Shown piece after piece: positions 59,701-64,000 of a stretch of DNA of 64,000 nucleotides. Position 1 is the stretch's first letter, and each line of letters starts with the position of its first letter. This DNA is from Hymenolepis diminuta. Its lineage: Eukaryota > Platyhelminthes > Cestoda > Cyclophyllidea > Hymenolepididae. Position numbers and translations under genes: made by a program. The DNA lies in the NCBI GenBank assembly GCA_900708905.1, contig CAADRB010000075.1:36007-100006 (forward strand). Reading direction: 5' to 3'. The notes under the pieces are model-generated. The model was given only the letters and a program-made list of their open reading frames with translations. It had not been told where the DNA came from and did no database searches.

Positions 59701-61021
59701 ATACAGCCGCACTTCTTGGCTCTTACATAGTGCAAGGTAAGCTACCGAAATTTTATCTCTATCTGAGTAGGAAAAGTTGTAAAATAGGACTATATCACCA
59801 CTTTTATAAAGCTACAGTTGTTCAGATCTCAAAAAGAGAGAGAAAACAAAAGCACTTTCTCTCTAAGACATTTATTAGCATAATTTTTATCATTAAATGG
59901 CTGGAGAAGATTGAACCAATAATTACTGTTAACTGAATTTCATGTCCGATGTGGCAGAACTTAAATAGGCAGACAACAGACCCATCGATGAATGGCAGTT
60001 AACCTCGCTATTCTGTGATCTATGTTGATGTGAATTGGAGGTTTCACGCTGTTGCCATGCAATCGATACTAAATTTCCTGTAGTACAAACTTGTAATCCG
60101 CAATGATTTTTTTCGAGAAAAACATTAATTTGCTCTAATTAACGTCGGTGTAGTTGGCTGTCACGAATTTACTTCATGTCAGTGCACATCAATTGAACGA
60201 AATGACTAACCGTACTGATTAAGCCTGGTTATTTAACCATTTGGTAGAATTCGAGTTTTTCATCAGGATGCCCTGACGAAGCTATTTCTCTGCTCAAAGT
60301 AAGTGTTGGTAAACCTATTTCTAGGTTAATTTAGGAGTGATTACACTTGATTAATCAGTAAAGGTGGATTATTTTACTTGATTTTATTATTTTACAAATT
60401 AAAACCTTTGAAATTTCACATTTCACTTAAGTAGAAACCGAATTAGAGCTCCTTTGTCATAAAATAACATAAAAATTAAAATATTATGCCATTAATATGG
60501 CACCGATCCCTGAATTTAACGGTGTTTCCTGACAGAAATTCGTTATATTTAGAATATTGCTAAGACTAGCTGTTTGGCATCGCTGTTTCACAGGTGGAAC
60601 GATCAACAAGGACTTCCAGAATCGAATTTCTGATTACTTTGAGCCTTACGAAAATAGGGATGGCATCAAAACCTATGTCTCTTTAAATAATTTTTGTTTG
60701 AAAAAGTTCTTTTTTCTTTAATAATGAAGAAAAATCCCGGATCCTTTGGACCAAATACTCCAATCTTTCCCCTAAATTATGTACTTATAGCCATGCATAC
60801 ACTTGTCCGAATACTATCTGTACTATCTTCATAAACAGATATACTACTATTACTATGTCTAAGCAGTTCTAACACCAAATAATTCCTTCTAATTTAGCTG
60901 AAATCGGAGACTTCATAAAGGAGGAATACAGGGATATTAGTTATTTGCGAAATTTAAAAATTCTTCACGAACCAAATGATGATCGACTTCGGCGAGTAAT
61001 GGATTTCCACAAAAATCACAT
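56682..61021 (+). CDS. FERM-domain protein, N-terminal part (5 exons, continues beyond window)
   Basis: Exons 56682-56789, 56858-56962, 57039-57160, 59639-59736 and 60898-61021 join in phase to 185 residues. This is lobe F1 (ubiquitin-like) and the start of F2 of a FERM domain, which links membrane proteins to the cortical actin skeleton. Marks are VRVLHLDETVYNF; ESDYFDLEFMDENG; RFSVKFYTPHPNLLEEEYTR; YLFALQIKRDLVTGVLICSE; AALLGSYIVQAEIGDF; and DFHKNHI at the end. TRYLFALQ with EIGDF and FHKNHI most resembles FARP/FRMD7. Protein 4.1, FRMD3/5 and PTPN3/4 share much of this and cannot be excluded without the downstream part. The start ATG gives a 20-residue lead before F1. F3 and everything after it lie to the right or were not found before 64000. 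Confidence 0.9.
56858..56962 (+). CDS. FERM gene coding exon 2
   Basis: 35 codons after TTTTCAAATTTTAG, with NILESDYFDLEFMDENG of lobe F1. It ends in phase 0 before GTAAGG. Confidence 0.88.
57039..57160 (+). CDS. FERM gene coding exon 3
   Basis: CWMDHTRPLVRQI then MVFRFSVKFYTPHPNLLEEE and YTR. It ends in phase 2 inside the Arg codon before GTAAAT. Confidence 0.9.
58643..58717 (+). repeat. tRNA-like sequence, probable tRNA-derived SINE remnant
   Basis: TGGCACAGCAG at 58652-58662 resembles an RNA polymerase III A box, and AGATTGATTCC at 58696-58706 resembles a B box at normal spacing. The ends GTGCGCC and GTCGCAC can pair at six of seven positions like an acceptor stem. The anticodon arm is not convincing, so a SINE head or tRNA pseudogene is more likely than a working tRNA. 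It lies in FERM intron 3. Confidence 0.6.
59639..59736 (+). CDS. FERM gene coding exon 4
   Basis: Completes the Arg codon and encodes YLFALQIKRDLVTGVLICSE then NTAALLGSYIVQ. It is the first part of lobe F2 and ends in phase 1 before GTAAGC. Confidence 0.9.
60898..61021 (+). CDS. FERM gene coding exon 5
   Basis: Starts after TTCTAATTTAG, encodes AEIGDFIKEEYRDISYLRN and RLRRVMDFHKNH, and ends in phase 2 before GTAAGT. The next codon would be the conserved Ile. Confidence 0.88.
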
Positions 61022-64000
61022 GTAAGTCTGTTAAAAATGTTTAAAATATCGATTTTGGGATGAAAGTCCAAATTTTATTATCCAGACGCAGTCCAAAAAT
61101 TACTGTCGTACTTTCAATTTCCTTAGTGCATCTGTCCGCTTGGTATAGTTCGGTAATGCGGAAATATTTTCATCTATAATTAGCTTAATCGTTCGAAACC
61201 CTTATCTACATTAGAATTACTAAGAAAACCTTTTTTCTATTAAAATTTTAATTTTATTATTGAATAAAATGGGCACAGGAAACAATTTTATTTTCTGACA
61301 TTTGTAATCAATTCATTATTTAATAAAGTACGATTATCCGATTCCATCTCATTGAAATTCTCGTATAGTGGTTATTGTGAATGCTTGCTTCTTCTTATGT
61401 TTGTAATGAGGTCACATCGGCATATAGCATATCGAATGGGATTCAGTATAAAACATTTTCGTTCTCATATTTGGTTTGGTCTAGTTTTCAAGCCTTATGT
61501 CTATAGAATTTAATAAAATTAGGAAAGTACATCATTTCTCCTCATGCGTGCAAAATTTTCATTTTCAAATCTAGTTTTATTTAATGAGGAATGATTTTAT
61601 TGGATAAATCCCACTAAAAGAGATAATTATTGAGTAAATATTTATGTTAGGTTTTCATCTAACGGTTGCGGTTCGTTCTAGTTGCGCTGAGCAAGCTCTA
61701 GTATGTTAGAAACGATTTAGTTATTAGCTGCTCTTGGTCTTCCAAGGAAATAGATGTATCAAGATGGCATGACTAATCGTCTAATTGAATCAGCTAATGA
61801 GTAGAAGTCTGAACATTGTGAACACAAACTCCAAGGATCAAATTGTACAATTTAAATTTTATAACTTTAGGCCACGAGAGCATGTAATATACACATTGCT
61901 TGAAAAAAGCGCACAACTCAATGAAAGTAGAATTCAAATGAAGATAGACTTCTACTCTATCTATTCCCCTTTTGCTCCTTACTTGACTCTCATTATGTCT
62001 CCTTTTAGACATTTTTAAAATTGATTCGCTTTGCCATGGATAATAATATAACGTCCTTTGAAATCAGAATCAGTAAGCATCAGTCATAAAAGAGAGAATT
62101 GGATTAATCGAAATATCTACTTTGAGAAATCATTAAACCAGCTTTTAGAGGAAGAGAAAATATTTTTTTACTTGATGAACTTCAACCAATTTTTATTAAG
62201 TGAACATCAAACCCTTACAAGGGAAATGGAGGTGGAACACATTGGAGTTTCTCTAACAAAAAAACTTTCTCTTCGACCGGTATTTTAAGCAGTTTAACGT
62301 TCACACTATTTGCTGAACATTCGTTGATGAGTATCAAACGCGTAAACTCTGACTTTACAGACGTGCTCGTTGACCGCTGCGTTATATCTTCCTGCCATTT
62401 TATATTAAACTAAGCTAGGAAATTGATTCGGATATTTCCGGCATACTTCAGCGAAATTCATAAGGCCCATCTCACATGTTCCACTGGATTATCAATTATT
62501 GGATTTCTACGCTCGCCTCAGGATGTGTAAGATCAGCGCCGAACAGTTATTAAATAACCAGACATCTACCCTGTATTCAATTCTATATAAGTAAACTTAT
62601 TTTCTCAATACAAAAATGTCGTTGTTTGAGTCACCGGTCTTTCTCCTTCTTCTTTATGGAGTTTGAGTGGATATAGTAGATATATGAAAAGCAGTTTTGT
62701 TGGTATATATAATTTATCCGGGATTTTCCTTGTCATGATATCATTTGATAAAAATCAATGCTTATGTTATCATTAGTGGACTTCCATCTTCATATATTAA
62801 TTATAATCCTCTTTCTTCAAATAACAAGTGACTAGATTTAGAGTAGGAATTTGAATAAGAAAAAGGCAGGGAATGATGTGTGAAGAAAAAAGAAGCAAGA
62901 GGGTTTTTAAAGTGCTGTGTGGGGGTTAGCCACATGTCATTTCTACATAATCACGTGACAGTCAGGCGTGAAGAAAATCTCATTGGTCGGGGGCCAAATC
63001 GGATTACTGTATAAGCAGCAAAACAACAACAACAGTGACTAGAGGGGAGGACTTGCTGTAGCAAGTTGACATTAGTGCTGCCGGCATGCAGCAAATCCCT
63101 GGGATGTGATACAGTGCGTTGTCTGACTGCCACCCCTCTAATTCTCTCCCTTCTCACTTCCGCTCTTCAGTTCATTGCGGTATCAAATTTAAACCACAGT
63201 GCGCCGAATTATTATTTTGTCGTGACATAGCTGTTTATCAAGTTAGATCCTTTGCCCACATTTACGATTCATTTAGGCTCTTTTTACAACACTATGTGAA
63301 GTAAACTTTGCTTCCTTTTATTAATGGTAATCCTTTAAATCGTGACGGATGAGCTGGTAAAAATCCGGAAAAATAATATAAGATCTCTCATTAACCTTGG
63401 CCTAAGAATATCAATTTTAAATGACGGATTAAGGAACATCCATGTTATTTGTCGCTGTCATGATTTAAAATTCAATAAATTTAAAACAGAGTCTGTTGTT
63501 ATTTTCTAGTTCCGCCTTCTCCAGCTTACTTTTATTTATTGTGGATATTATAGTATTTAATGCAGCTTTATTAACACCAAGTTCTTAACTACCTCATCTA
63601 ATTAAATATTGATAAAAGTTATGCATCTTTATTTTCTAAAAATATACATGCAATATAATAGTATTAACGTTCAAAAAGAAACCAATCCTGTTTTACCCAT
63701 CCTAACGGGCTTAATTAGGAATAGTCTTTTAAATGCCAGGTTTCTTCTAAGTCGCAGATATTGGCTCATAATGTTCCGCTTACTTATAATGTTGTTATGC
63801 GTAAGTTAATTTTAACAAGCGGGTGCATAAGTTGAACAGCTTAATTTTAATTGACAGTTTTATTTTATTTTCTCACTATCGCCTGGCTTAATAAAATCAC
63901 CATTATTATTATTTTCGCGTTTGCTATCAACTGTTTTCCGAATGTTTTCCGAAACAAACAGAATAGCTGGCGAACCCTGACTAATTGACTTTAACCTACC
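61022..64000 (+). other. FERM gene intron, no further exon identified
   Basis: The FERM reading should resume with a GQTPAE-like segment, but I found no acceptor and open frame with that sequence before the window ends. It contains the second family A repeat. Confidence 0.5.
62310..62690 (+). repeat. Dispersed repeat family A, copy 2
   Basis: Partner of 2660-3070 in the same orientation, sharing CACATGTTCCACTGGATTAT against CACGTGCTGCATTGGATTAT and the downstream TTTTCTCAATA and CCTTCTTCTT words. Its start shares GACGTGCTCGTTGAC with 36780-36900. Confidence 0.6.

Noticed and set aside
59535..59936. 133-codon open frame around FERM exon 4
   Set aside because: Only 59639-59736 is supported; outside those splice sites the translation does not match FERM proteins.
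62951..63157. Minus-strand 68-codon open frame with a Cys run
   Set aside because: The cysteines come from a short CAA/CAG-type repeat; no domain is recognised.
1..64000. CRISPR arrays, bacterial operons or ribosome binding sites
   Set aside because: The window is clearly intron-bearing animal DNA, and no regularly spaced repeats of that kind were seen.

Overview
This window is animal nuclear DNA, AT-rich and intron-rich, most likely from a flatworm and probably a parasitic one. The reasons are a mixture of very short introns (42, 68, 76, 82, 94 and 100 bases) with introns of 1 to 7 kb, degraded Ty3/gypsy retrotransposons, and an invertebrate-type cholinergic locus. The species cannot be named from the sequence alone. 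Almost all gene content is in short exons. Only one gene, the vesicular acetylcholine transporter, is a long single open frame.

Layout, left to right. Positions 2-349 are the 3' end of a gypsy pol gene. A gene desert with dispersed repeats follows, including a frameshifted integrase relic at 5558-6235 on the minus strand. A six-exon GDSL esterase of the IAH1 type lies at 10266-14139 (+) and appears complete, with its catalytic residues and a poly(A) signal. A degenerate gypsy element with recognisable LTRs lies at about 15483-19195 on the minus strand. It has lost the reverse-transcriptase core. From about 19.2 to 25.7 kb no gene is visible.

The centrepiece is a cholinergic gene locus on the plus strand. 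VAChT (26828-28549, one exon, 573 residues) is followed only 221 bases after its stop codon by the first coding exon of choline acetyltransferase. ChAT can be assembled as 13 in-phase coding exons from 28771 to 51365, giving about 664 residues. The two genes make and package the same transmitter: ChAT makes acetylcholine in the cytosol and VAChT loads it into synaptic vesicles. Each start codon sits just after a good 3' splice site. This fits a shared upstream exon, as in other animals, or a trans-spliced gene pair. A possible shared first exon lies near 25775-25961.

After ChAT come a 49-base assembly gap, a 1.2 kb inverted-repeat element (52614-53815) that looks like a non-autonomous DNA transposon, and the first five coding exons of a FERM-domain protein (56682-61021, continuing off the window). 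A tRNA-like SINE remnant sits in one of its introns. Several unnamed dispersed repeat families have two to four copies here, many inside introns. Exon boundaries were set by hand from splice consensus, reading phase and similarity to remembered protein families. No database search was run.
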